DNA of 28,288 nucleotides from a virus, in the IMG/VR virus record IMGVR_UViG_3300025769_000624, positions 1 through 28,288 of that record; one strand, given 5' to 3'. The translations under genes were made by a program, and so were the position numbers. Below are positions 20,968-28,288 of the stretch, in pieces. Each line of letters opens with the position of its first letter. Within the stretch, counting starts at the first letter, position 1. The notes beneath the pieces are model-generated. The model searched no databases. It was not told where the DNA came from and saw only the letters and a program-made list of their open reading frames with translations.

Positions 20968-23622
20968 CTACTGTTTAACAAGTTTAAATATTTCTAATGC
21001 TTTTTTATTGCCTGACAAACATTCATTAATCCAATTCATCATAGGATTCATGCCTTCGCCACCTGCATTAAGAAATACTGTTGGTACGTTTTTGCCTTGT
21101 GCTGCCATAGCAGTGTATTTAGTCCAAGTAGACTTATACTTAGCCATATTAAATTGATATAATTCCATAGCTCTTTTAGGATTTTCATTAGAAGATTCCC
21201 AAGCTTTGTCTTTAATTTGTTTATCAATTTTAGCAAAAGTTCTAGCATCAGTGCCTTCAATATCTGCATTAGACCACGCGCCACCTGTATCAATGTTGAT
21301 TTGCCGCTTTTGAAAATAAGCTTGTAAAGAAGAAGGCTCACGGCCTTTCTTTTTACCATCATCAATCCATGCAGCATAGTCACGGTAATACTCTGACATT
21401 GCTAAATTAAGATTACTAATAAGATCTGCACGTTGTTGTGCGCCCATTCCGCCATACCCAAACTTACGGGTATTAAATAGCGTATCTGCTTCATCACTTA
21501 TTCTAACTGACAAAGCTTCAGGTACTTTATCTTCAGGCTCTCTATTAGCATTAACTTCTTTTAAATAAGTTAATCCATCAGTTCTAAAAGCTTTTTTAAT
21601 ATTATCACGATCATGTTGTGACTCTTGATAATCTTCAATATAAGGTGCTACAACAGGATTGTCTAATCGAAGTAATTGACCATCAACATTAATTCTTTCA
21701 ATATCATCAGTACCAATTACTGTAGGTAACACACCTAATTGAGTATGATAAATTCTACCTCCTCGTTTTTTAATTCCAAGAGGTGTTTTATCAAGCTTTT
21801 CATCTAACTCTGTCATGTAATCTTTAGCTGCATAACGAGCAGAAGTAAGATGGTCATATCCTAATACACGACTACCAAAGTATTGTACAGCCATACGAGC
21901 AAGAAGCTTATCATCTTTAAGATAACCAAAGTTATCTGCTACCCAAGTCTTAGCTTTTTCCCAAGCACCCGGATCTTGATTTGCTCCTTCATCTGCTGCG
22001 CCTTCAATATCACTATCATCAGTATCATCTAGTGTTTGAACGCCTTGTGAAGTATCTGGTGTAGTGCCTGGAGTGCCATCAGGTAATGGAACTAACCCTT
22101 CTGTAGCAGGTGGAACAGTTGAACGTTGAGACTCATCAATAAAGATAATATCATCTTCGGTACCCATAACACTAGATAATCGTTCTCTAACTCCACCATA
22201 CCCGACTTTAATAAAGTCACCATTTTCAGTACGATATACATCATAAAACTCAGGTCCAACTATACCTTCATTTTTAATTTTACCTACTAAGGTTGAATCT
22301 GCAGGTGGACCAATGCTTTCTTCACCAAGCCTTGATAAACCTTCAAATATATCTCCAATAAATTCACCCGGACTTCTACTATATTCACGCCCTTCTGCAT
22401 CTACATACTCATCTTTTTCAGAGTCATAAATGTAAGGCACACCATTACGAATAATAGTATCATTAACTCCTACTTCACCTGCATCTGCTGGTACTTCAGG
22501 TTGTTCTACAGTAGCAGGAGGTGCTACTACAGGTGGTACAGTTGTTGCAGCAGGTGGCACAGGTGGAGTAACTGCAGTTGGTGTTTGTGTATTATTTGCT
22601 GGCGGTGTTACAACTGGAGGTGCATTTCTTGTACCCGGAGGTGGAGTATAAACAATTTCATCATCATTATTACCGCCAAAAAAATCTAAGATTGGTTGAT
22701 AAAATGGGTCTTTATCATCTTCATTATTAGCAGAACTACCAGTAGCATAATAACTTGGACTGGGAAACACTTCACCGCCAACTGACATTTTATCAACATC
22801 AGACATATATTTTTCATATTCTTTCATTGTCATTGGCGCAGGAACAGGTAATGGTAGTGATTCAGGTTTAGGAGATTGACTAGGTATTTCTTCATACTCA
22901 GAATAACCTGCACGGCCTAATACCTTATAAGGATATTCAAATGCCTCTTGTGTTAACCCAAAATCAGTTAATTTACCACTGCCTTCATCTGGACCTCTAA
23001 CGTTTTTTCTAACTGTACCTGGCCCAGCATTAAACGCACGAATAACATCTTTAGGACTCCATTCAGGATGCGCTAATTGAATACCTTGTAAATACTCTTT
23101 TGTTTTTTGACGCATACCTTCTTCGCCAATCGTTGTAACATTAAAAGGCTCTACTCCAAATCCAGGACTATCTGCACTTGATTGTTTCCACTGATAAGCG
23201 CCTGTTGCTCCTGATTTTGGATTTACTAATAATGTACCATCTTCTTTAAAATGTCGATCACTTGATTCTACAAATCTTAAAGCATCTAATACTTCATCAT
23301 TAATCCAACGAGTTTTATACCAATCACTTATTCTATTACCAAAACTTTTACCTTCAGCAGCATAAGTCGGAATAGGGCCACCTTGTTGTGCTTGAATAGC
23401 TCTGCCAGCGTCATTTAATTCGTCAAGCATCGGTTGAACACCGGGAAGCCTAGAAGCTTCTGCATTAATAACATTTTCACCGGGAGTTAACCATGCTGGA
23501 ACTGTATCCGTTCCTTTTGGTCCTCCGGGATGCGGTATGTCTTGCATTGGAGGCACTTCAAACTCAATAGATGTCATATTACCATGACGATCTTTTTGAG
23601 TTAACTTTTTAATTTGCATCAT
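20968..23622 (-). CDS. Internal virion protein with lytic transglycosylase domain, 884 aa
   Basis: Residues 108-210 carry the SLT lytic transglycosylase motifs: catalytic ES (ALRFVESSD, E119), GATGAYQ (138-144, the GLMQ position) and IRAFNAGPG (194-202, the AYNxG position). Such domains cut peptidoglycan so the DNA conduit can cross the cell wall; T7 gp16 carries one at its N-terminus. Upstream is TVPAWLTPGENVINAEAS (40-57), a short motif common in tape-measure-like and virion proteins. A Pro/Thr/Val-rich linker spans about 330-390, with charged helical sequence after it. The start ATG overlaps the previous stop (ATGA); a second ATG follows at once. Confidence 0.87.
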   Translation of the reverse strand: MMQIKKLTQKDRHGNMTSIEFEVPPMQDIPHPGGPKGTDTVPAWLTPGENVINAEASRLPGVQPMLDELNDAGRAIQAQQGGPIPTYAAEGKSFGNRISDWYKTRWINDEVLDALRFVESSDRHFKEDGTLLVNPKSGATGAYQWKQSSADSPGFGVEPFNVTTIGEEGMRQKTKEYLQGIQLAHPEWSPKDVIRAFNAGPGTVRKNVRGPDEGSGKLTDFGLTQEAFEYPYKVLGRAGYSEYEEIPSQSPKPESLPLPVPAPMTMKEYEKYMSDVDKMSVGGEVFPSPSYYATGSSANNEDDKDPFYQPILDFFGGNNDDEIVYTPPPGTRNAPPVVTPPANNTQTPTAVTPPVPPAATTVPPVVAPPATVEQPEVPADAGEVGVNDTIIRNGVPYIYDSEKDEYVDAEGREYSRSPGEFIGDIFEGLSRLGEESIGPPADSTLVGKIKNEGIVGPEFYDVYRTENGDFIKVGYGGVRERLSSVMGTEDDIIFIDESQRSTVPPATEGLVPLPDGTPGTTPDTSQGVQTLDDTDDSDIEGAADEGANQDPGAWEKAKTWVADNFGYLKDDKLLARMAVQYFGSRVLGYDHLTSARYAAKDYMTELDEKLDKTPLGIKKRGGRIYHTQLGVLPTVIGTDDIERINVDGQLLRLDNPVVAPYIEDYQESQHDRDNIKKAFRTDGLTYLKEVNANREPEDKVPEALSVRISDEADTLFNTRKFGYGGMGAQQRADLISNLNLAMSEYYRDYAAWIDDGKKKGREPSSLQAYFQKRQINIDTGGAWSNADIEGTDARTFAKIDKQIKDKAWESSNENPKRAMELYQFNMAKYKSTWTKYTAMAAQGKNVPTVFLNAGGEGMNPMMNWINECLSGNKKALEIFKLVKQ

Positions 23623-24833
23623 TTGCCTCCTCCGCTGCCGGAATCATCGCTATCGTCAATTCTTTGGCCTACACTAGTATAGCCATAAGCAGGATGATAC
23701 TCACCTCGTTTAGTTTTTTCAATTTCTTGTTGTATAACTTGTCCTGATCCTTTTGTAGAATAGCTATCATCATCTTGCTTAGAAAGCAAAGATACTTCTT
23801 TATTAGTAACAGGATTAGTTGTTTGTATTAATGTTCCGCTAGTTCCTACAAGGCTACCATCATCTGTAACAACATATGGATTGTAAGTATCTCCTGAAAT
23901 AAATACGTCACCTGTATCAGTACCTAGCTCTCCTGTTAACTCAGGAATACCTGGAGTTGATTGAGTATCTATGCCTAACATTTCAGGAGTAATTTCTTGA
24001 AATTCATCACCAATTAAAGGATCTATATTAGTATTGCTTCGTAATAAAGAAGGAGTATCTATCATTCCTGCTTTGCTTGCAGGAGTAATTCCTTTCATTC
24101 GATCAATACGATCAATATTATAAACAGAATTTTCATAACTACCTAAAGCAGAGCTAAGCATACCTTCACCTGAATCTCTAAGGTTTGAATAGCTGTCGCC
24201 TACAGTTGATAAAGCAGTTCCTCTATCTTTGTAAGAAGCTACTGCTTTGCCTGTAAGCGGATCGTATGCACGACCTGAAGCTCCAAATACATTTCCTTGT
24301 GCATCAAACGTACCTTCTGCGCCATAATCGCTATCAAATAAACCACCAACAAAAGGCACTAAAGCTAATGGATTTGCTTCAGTAGGCGTATAACCAAACA
24401 TGCTTGAAGTATTTCTACGCATTCCGCTTAAATCACCTTGTACGTTATCATCACTTCCTGTTGGCACAAACGGTGCTGGTTCAGCGTCAGGCATTGGAGG
24501 TGCTGCAACTGGAATAAAAGGTGGAATATTTGTAGTAGGGCTTTGATAAGGGTTTGAAGTAGTTCTAAAGCCTACACTACCTTGTACAAAGTTTTGATTA
24601 TCAGATAATGGATCTGTTGTAAAACCCATTTGTTCTTGTTGTACTTGGGGTGTTTCACTAGCCGTTTGATTACCTGCGCCTGTAGATAAAACTGCTGGTG
24701 TTGCTGTTGCATCTAATGAAGCTTCTTCTGGCTTTTGTCTAAACGCTACTGAAGGCGCAAATTGAGAAGGGCCATAGCGGTCGCCATATTTACCTTTAAT
24801 AGTAAAACTTGGCTGATATGCAATACCTGACAT
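23619..24833 (-). CDS. Putative virion protein, 404 aa
   Basis: The sequence is rich in Gly, Ser, Thr, Pro and Asn with few Cys, typical of phage structural proteins (MSGIAYQPSFTIKGKYGDRY; PFIPVAAPPMPDAEPAPF). It has no catalytic motif I can see. The central region has repeated polar turns (GEFDAQ-like and GTLIQTTNPVTN stretches). It begins after AGGAGAGTTAT and ends in GSGGGK, where the Gly codons contain the ribosome-binding site of the next gene. Position upstream of the giant ejection proteins suggests an internal core or tail-tube component. Confidence 0.75.
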   Translation of the reverse strand: MSGIAYQPSFTIKGKYGDRYGPSQFAPSVAFRQKPEEASLDATATPAVLSTGAGNQTASETPQVQQEQMGFTTDPLSDNQNFVQGSVGFRTTSNPYQSPTTNIPPFIPVAAPPMPDAEPAPFVPTGSDDNVQGDLSGMRRNTSSMFGYTPTEANPLALVPFVGGLFDSDYGAEGTFDAQGNVFGASGRAYDPLTGKAVASYKDRGTALSTVGDSYSNLRDSGEGMLSSALGSYENSVYNIDRIDRMKGITPASKAGMIDTPSLLRSNTNIDPLIGDEFQEITPEMLGIDTQSTPGIPELTGELGTDTGDVFISGDTYNPYVVTDDGSLVGTSGTLIQTTNPVTNKEVSLLSKQDDDSYSTKGSGQVIQQEIEKTKRGEYHPAYGYTSVGQRIDDSDDSGSGGGK

Positions 24834-24842
24834 ATAACTCTC

Positions 24843-25445
24843 CTATTTTAAACCGTAATCAATTTCAGTAACTTCGCCACCTTTTGATTTATATTTAATC
24901 TTAGAAATTGGACCTTGCAAACCTGGAATATCTAATGGCGCACGACCTAATGGACGGCGTGGCTTAGTATAACCTGTCTCTTCAGGATTAGCACGAGGTA
25001 ATGGCATAATTCGCCTTCGCATATTACCTTCAGGTTTAGCAACAGGTAACGGTACAATTGGCCCTTTATCTTTACGATCAACTACTGTACCTTCCTCTGC
25101 ATACAATGGACCTTTAATTTTACCGCCATGACTGTACAATCCAAATAATTTTCCTGCTGCTAATGCAGCTAAGATATAAGGTCCACCAGCTGCTGCGGCT
25201 GGGCCTAAACCCCCTGCAACTGCTGGAGTTGCTGCAGTTGTTGCGGTAGCTGCTGTTGCAGGTGTACCTGCCCCTGCTGTAAAAGCACTTTCAATTCCTT
25301 TATTAATTGTAGTATCTAAAACTGTTTTACCAATTTCTTGCATTGGTCCCGGTTTTTGTTCCATTAAAGGCGCAGCTTGCACAGGATTTGTAACGCCGCT
25401 AAGTAATGCTTTTCTTTTTTCGTCATCCATAGCAATTTCAATCAT
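24843..25445 (-). CDS. Putative virion protein with Ala/Gly-rich hydrophobic segment, 200 aa
   Basis: Residues about 56-105 are an Ala/Thr/Gly/Pro-rich hydrophobic run (TAATPAVAGGLGPAAAAG, then YILAALAAGKLFGLY) that could insert into membrane. A GGKIKGPLYAEEGTVV segment follows, like short motifs found in tail and tape-measure proteins. It then has a basic, Pro-rich tail with a repeated PLP-x-A-x-PE (VPLPVAKPEG and MPLPRANPEE). These features fit a small ejected protein such as those forming the T7 transmembrane channel, but no direct family match is claimed. Confidence 0.7.
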   Translation of the reverse strand: MIEIAMDDEKRKALLSGVTNPVQAAPLMEQKPGPMQEIGKTVLDTTINKGIESAFTAGAGTPATAATATTAATPAVAGGLGPAAAAGGPYILAALAAGKLFGLYSHGGKIKGPLYAEEGTVVDRKDKGPIVPLPVAKPEGNMRRRIMPLPRANPEETGYTKPRRPLGRAPLDIPGLQGPISKIKYKSKGGEVTEIDYGLK

Positions 25446-26044
25446 TACTTACCTCCACCTGTAGTAACAGTTTGTTTAGGAGCTACGCCTGTTAAACGAT
25501 TAAAGAAACGATCAAGTGAAGTATCACGAGCTTCAAGCTCTGCTTGTGCTTGTTTTTGCATTGTTGTACCTGCTTGACCAAGTTGTGTTACTCCTTGATC
25601 TGCAAAGTCTTGTCGTTGTTTTTGATACTCACCTGCACGACCTGCTAGCGCTGAACCCATTGCTTTAGTTCCTCTTGCCGAACCAAGAAAACCACCAGCT
25701 TCTGCAGCCTGTAAGTTTTGCCCTGCAAGATTTCTTAACGCTGCTTGTTCTGCAGCAGCAGTATCATATAGTCCACGACCTAACATTTTATCTTGTGCTA
25801 TTTGTGTTGATGCATCAATAGCTGCTTGTTGTCGCGGATCTAAGCCTGCAACTACTGTGCTAGGGTCTGCTTGTTGTTGTTCAAGCAAACTTCTTGAAAT
25901 ACCTAATCCTTTTTGAAGGTCAGGTTTAAACTCAGGATCAATTCCAGTTGTTTGAGTAGAGCCTCCTCCAGATCCACCACCATATACTGTACGACTTCCA
26001 AACGGGGCATGAATATCGCCAGTGATGTATTTTCCTAAAAGCAT
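25445..26044 (-). CDS. Putative internal virion protein (T7 gp14-like by context), 199 aa
   Basis: The N-terminal 40 residues are Gly/Ser-rich and flexible (TVYGGGSGGGSTQTTG). The rest is a Gln/Ala-rich helical domain (DPRQQAAIDASTQIAQDKML; GSALAGRAGEYQKQRQDFAD) typical of small phage internal core proteins that oligomerise during ejection. It starts directly after the GNAT-like gene and its stop shares a base with the next ATG. Similarity to T7 gp14 is in size, composition and position, not in any motif I can point to. Confidence 0.7.
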   Translation of the reverse strand: MLLGKYITGDIHAPFGSRTVYGGGSGGGSTQTTGIDPEFKPDLQKGLGISRSLLEQQQADPSTVVAGLDPRQQAAIDASTQIAQDKMLGRGLYDTAAAEQAALRNLAGQNLQAAEAGGFLGSARGTKAMGSALAGRAGEYQKQRQDFADQGVTQLGQAGTTMQKQAQAELEARDTSLDRFFNRLTGVAPKQTVTTGGGK

Positions 26045-26521
26045 TTAATTCTCCTGTATTACGCCTCTCACTGAAACGTGTAATGCCGCATTGTATCTGT
26101 GTTTTAAAAAACGACCGTAATCAAGAGCTTCTTGTTCACCCCTAATTGAATCGGCTCGCCAGTGACGACCACCGTTAGCTTTAACGTGTTCAATCATAGC
26201 ATCAAATAATCTATAGACAACAAAAGCATTATTGTAATCATGATCTACAATACAATCTTTAACATCCATAACATATTCTTTATTATAATAATTACTAAAA
26301 GTTGCAGCAGAAAGAAACCCTCTAAGTTTACCGTTGTCATCATAGTCACCTATAACTATAACATGAGGGCTTCCTTCTATCTGTTTTTCTACTAAGGATG
26401 TAAAGTACTGAATCCAAACAGCTTCATTACGATCATATCCAAAGTAATTATTATCTTTAGTTGATTTATTCATAAGCTGAATAGCTTCGAACACATCATT
26501 GTCCCCAATCTTTTTTATCAT
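26045..26521 (-). CDS. GNAT-like acyltransferase-fold protein, 158 aa
   Basis: The order of elements follows the GNAT fold: an N-terminal helix pair (NDVFEAIQLMNKSTKDN), a strand with VIVIGDYDDNGKLRGFLSAA (the usual beta-turn-beta before the acyl-CoA site), a long helix (AFVVYRLFDAMIEHVKANGG) and late strands ending LHVSVRG. The acetyl-CoA loop Q/R-x-x-G-x-G/A is not clear. GNAT-like genes occur near head and core genes in many T7-like phages; their role is unsettled. It may be an enzyme or a fold reused for assembly. Its ATG overlaps the previous stop as ATGA. Confidence 0.65.
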   Translation of the reverse strand: MIKKIGDNDVFEAIQLMNKSTKDNNYFGYDRNEAVWIQYFTSLVEKQIEGSPHVIVIGDYDDNGKLRGFLSAATFSNYYNKEYVMDVKDCIVDHDYNNAFVVYRLFDAMIEHVKANGGRHWRADSIRGEQEALDYGRFLKHRYNAALHVSVRGVIQEN

Positions 26522-26685
26522 TGTCTATTTACCTTTGCTTGTAAATCGGCAAAATTAGTAGCTTCTTTAATATCATTAATCAACTTTAAATTTTGTTGTT
26601 CAAGTTCATTAATAAGCTTAACCATTTCTAACAGTGTAAAATCAAGTGAAGATTGTTCTGTAATTGGCGGGTTTTGAATTGCCAT
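26518..26685 (-). CDS. Small coiled-coil-like protein, 55 aa
   Basis: It reads from ATG 26685-26683 to TGA 26520-26518. GGAGG in the end of the preceding gene is its ribosome-binding site; its start shares a base with that gene's TAA and its stop overlaps the GNAT-like start. Residues 14-50 show Leu/Ile heptad-like spacing (FTLLEMVKLINELEQQNLKL), so a short coiled coil is likely. It may be a scaffold or assembly helper, but that is a guess. Confidence 0.75.
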   Translation of the reverse strand: MAIQNPPITEQSSLDFTLLEMVKLINELEQQNLKLINDIKEATNFADLQAKVNRQ

Positions 26686-28288
26686 TACTTAACGCCTCCT
26701 TTCATTACGCCTAGTTGAAAGCCTGATACATTCCATGCTTTAGTATTACTACCTGTGTAACCTGACTCTGTGCTAGCTGCAGCATCATCAATACGATAAT
26801 TAAGAAAACGTCCTGTGACTCTTAAATCGGTTTTATACGAATCTGCAACTGTAAAACCATTAACTACTAGTTTATTAGCTTTAGCATTAGTTTGTGTATT
26901 ATCTTCTGCTGTAGTAAGAAATGGATTTTCTCCAGGGTAATTAGTAGCTCTTGCTCTTAATTGAAGAGTAGCACGTTGTGGCTCACCACCTACCGTAGTA
27001 ATAGTGCCACCATCAGCCCATAAAGCAATGCTATTAAGTGTTTCTGTATCAAAGTTAGGTGTTACAGAAAGTTGTTCACGTTCAGCATAAGAAATATACG
27101 GAGTGCCACCAAAGTCATAACCAAGGTCAGCTGCTCTAATACGATTAAACAACGTACCGCTTACATAACCACTTTCTATAAGAATAGGAAATAGTTTATT
27201 AGGGTTAGTTTGACTGTTAGACCAAGACCTAACAATGTCAAATGTAGTGCTAATGTTTGTACCTGAAGTACTTTGAGTAGGGTTAGTTGTAGCTACTGTG
27301 TTGCCTTCGGCTACAGCCACTAGATTATTAGTTGTAGGAGCTACACTAGCCGCTACTACTTGTGTAGCTGGACTAAATGCAGTTACATAGTTAGCGCCCG
27401 AACTAAACTGGCTAGGGCTAATGTCAATTGAAGTAGGAGCAGACGTACTGTCTGGTGTTACAATCAATGCATTATTAGTGCTAATTTCAGCTAGTGCTGC
27501 GAGCAACGCACTCTGTAGTGTAGATACTGTACCATTTGGTTTAGCTAACTCTGTAGAGTTTTGTGTTTTATCAGGATCGTAATAAGCATTAAGATAATCT
27601 GTAGCATTAGTATGGCTAGTGTCACCATATGTGCTATCATTAGCTGCTGCTGTAAAGTTAGGGTCTAAAAGTCTGCCCGGACCTTCACCATAGTGCCTAT
27701 CGAATATTACACTACTACCGCTAGTTGTATTAATAGTAATTGTAACACGAGTCATTTTAGCATAAATAGGTGCAACACCTTCTGTAACTGAAATATTACT
27801 TCCTGTTGAATTAGCAATCAAAGGAGATACCAACGTACCTGTACGAGTGTTACCCGGAGTTACAGTATAAGCAAAAGAACCTGTTACATTTTTTCTATCT
27901 GCACTAGTAAAGGTAAGAACCTCATTAGAACGACTTACGGTAAAGTAAGTTGTATCTGTCCATGCAGCTTCAATAGCTGTAGCAATTTCTGTAGCTGTAA
28001 TTTCTTCTACATTAGTAGGCGAACTTCCAGAGTCAGGATCAAATGCTGTTGTGCTATCAAAGTTTACTGTTACTGCGTTACCTTCAGGCGGCGTAATAGT
28101 AATACGATCTGTAGTACTGTGTGCTGCACGTCCTGCTCTTGTTTGAGCGCCTGTAAAAGTACTGTTACTAAAACCAGCAGGTAAACTACCTGTACTAGCT
28201 ACTGTAACTGTAAAGTTATTGCTTACAATTCCAACTGCTGCAGCTGTAGCTGTAACAAGACCTGTCCCTGTAGTTGTACTCCATCCGC
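26685..28288 (-). CDS. Thr/Ser/Asn-rich structural protein, partial at window edge (534 aa visible)
   Basis: The frame is open to the window edge, so the start lies beyond 28288; the in-frame TTG at 27833 is not a start. The sequence is beta-rich and low-complexity in Thr, Val, Ala and Ser (TITPPEGNAVTVNFDSTTAF; EEITATEIATAIEAAW; TRVTITINTTSGSSVIF), with patterns that look like repeated Ig-like or beta-sandwich modules. The C-terminal part is more ordered (PYISYAEREQLSV; GRFLNYRIDDAAAS). This suits a tail fibre, tail tubular or head-decoration protein. It ends in GGVK, where the Gly codons hold the next gene's ribosome-binding site. Confidence 0.8.
   Translation of the reverse strand, partial: GWSTTTGTGLVTATAAAVGIVSNNFTVTVASTGSLPAGFSNSTFTGAQTRAGRAAHSTTDRITITPPEGNAVTVNFDSTTAFDPDSGSSPTNVEEITATEIATAIEAAWTDTTYFTVSRSNEVLTFTSADRKNVTGSFAYTVTPGNTRTGTLVSPLIANSTGSNISVTEGVAPIYAKMTRVTITINTTSGSSVIFDRHYGEGPGRLLDPNFTAAANDSTYGDTSHTNATDYLNAYYDPDKTQNSTELAKPNGTVSTLQSALLAALAEISTNNALIVTPDSTSAPTSIDISPSQFSSGANYVTAFSPATQVVAASVAPTTNNLVAVAEGNTVATTNPTQSTSGTNISTTFDIVRSWSNSQTNPNKLFPILIESGYVSGTLFNRIRAADLGYDFGGTPYISYAEREQLSVTPNFDTETLNSIALWADGGTITTVGGEPQRATLQLRARATNYPGENPFLTTAEDNTQTNAKANKLVVNGFTVADSYKTDLRVTGRFLNYRIDDAAASTESGYTGSNTKAWNVSGFQLGVMKGGVK

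Noticed and set aside
22501-22660. Possible tandem DNA repeat or CRISPR-like array
   Set aside because: The repetition comes from Pro, Val and Thr codons in a linker; units are irregular and there are no spacers.
22501-22689. Plus-strand ORF very rich in Cys and Trp
   Set aside because: It is the antisense shadow of the Pro/Thr-rich linker in the 884-aa protein; repeated Pro/Val codons create the odd composition.
27833-27835. TTG as the start of the last structural gene
   Set aside because: The same frame continues without a stop to the window edge with the same Thr/Val-rich style, so the true start is outside the window.

Overview
The window is part of a tailed-phage genome, most likely a podovirus-type phage with T7-like replication genes. 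I see no bacterial housekeeping genes, rRNA, CRISPR array or insertion sequence. Coding density is near complete and most genes overlap by 1-4 bases (ATGA or TAATG junctions). The host cannot be named from sequence. The modest G+C and gene set suggest a marine or aquatic Gram-negative host, but that is inference.

Layout: two blocks converge on a bidirectional terminator at about 12177-12236. Block 1 (1-12178, + strand) is the early/replication arm. It holds a cluster of tiny unknown or membrane genes, a tRNA-Leu(UAA), a DUF3310 (T7 gp1.7-like) protein, a gp2.5-like ssDNA-binding protein, a nucleoside deoxyribosyltransferase-like protein, a small zinc-ribbon protein, a family A DNA polymerase, a gp6-like 5'-3' exonuclease, a GIY-YIG-like nuclease, a T7 gp4-like primase-helicase, a dCMP deaminase and a T7-like single-subunit RNA polymerase.

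Block 2 (12238-28288, - strand, transcribed right to left) is the virion arm. From its upstream end it holds a Thr/Ser-rich structural protein cut by the window edge, a 55-aa coiled-coil-like protein, a GNAT-like protein, two small virion-type proteins, a 404-aa virion protein, then three giant proteins in a row and a 76-aa terminal gene. The giants carry a lytic transglycosylase domain (884 aa), a staphylococcal-nuclease-type domain with every catalytic residue in place (1603 aa), and a divergent second single-subunit RNA polymerase (1206 aa).

The main discovery candidate is that second polymerase. Residues 552-1032 carry, in order and with sensible spacing, T-x-x-G-R, motif A Asp, motif B Lys-x7-Tyr and motif C His-Asp. 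This is the signature of T7/N4-type RNA polymerases, and the gene sits among ejection-type proteins, as the N4 virion RNA polymerase gene sits in a late block facing the early genes. The phage therefore appears to encode a T7-like polymerase (705 aa, short N-terminus) for the infected cell plus a probably packaged, N4-like polymerase. The three giant late genes look like an injected set: a wall-opening enzyme, a nuclease and a transcriptase.
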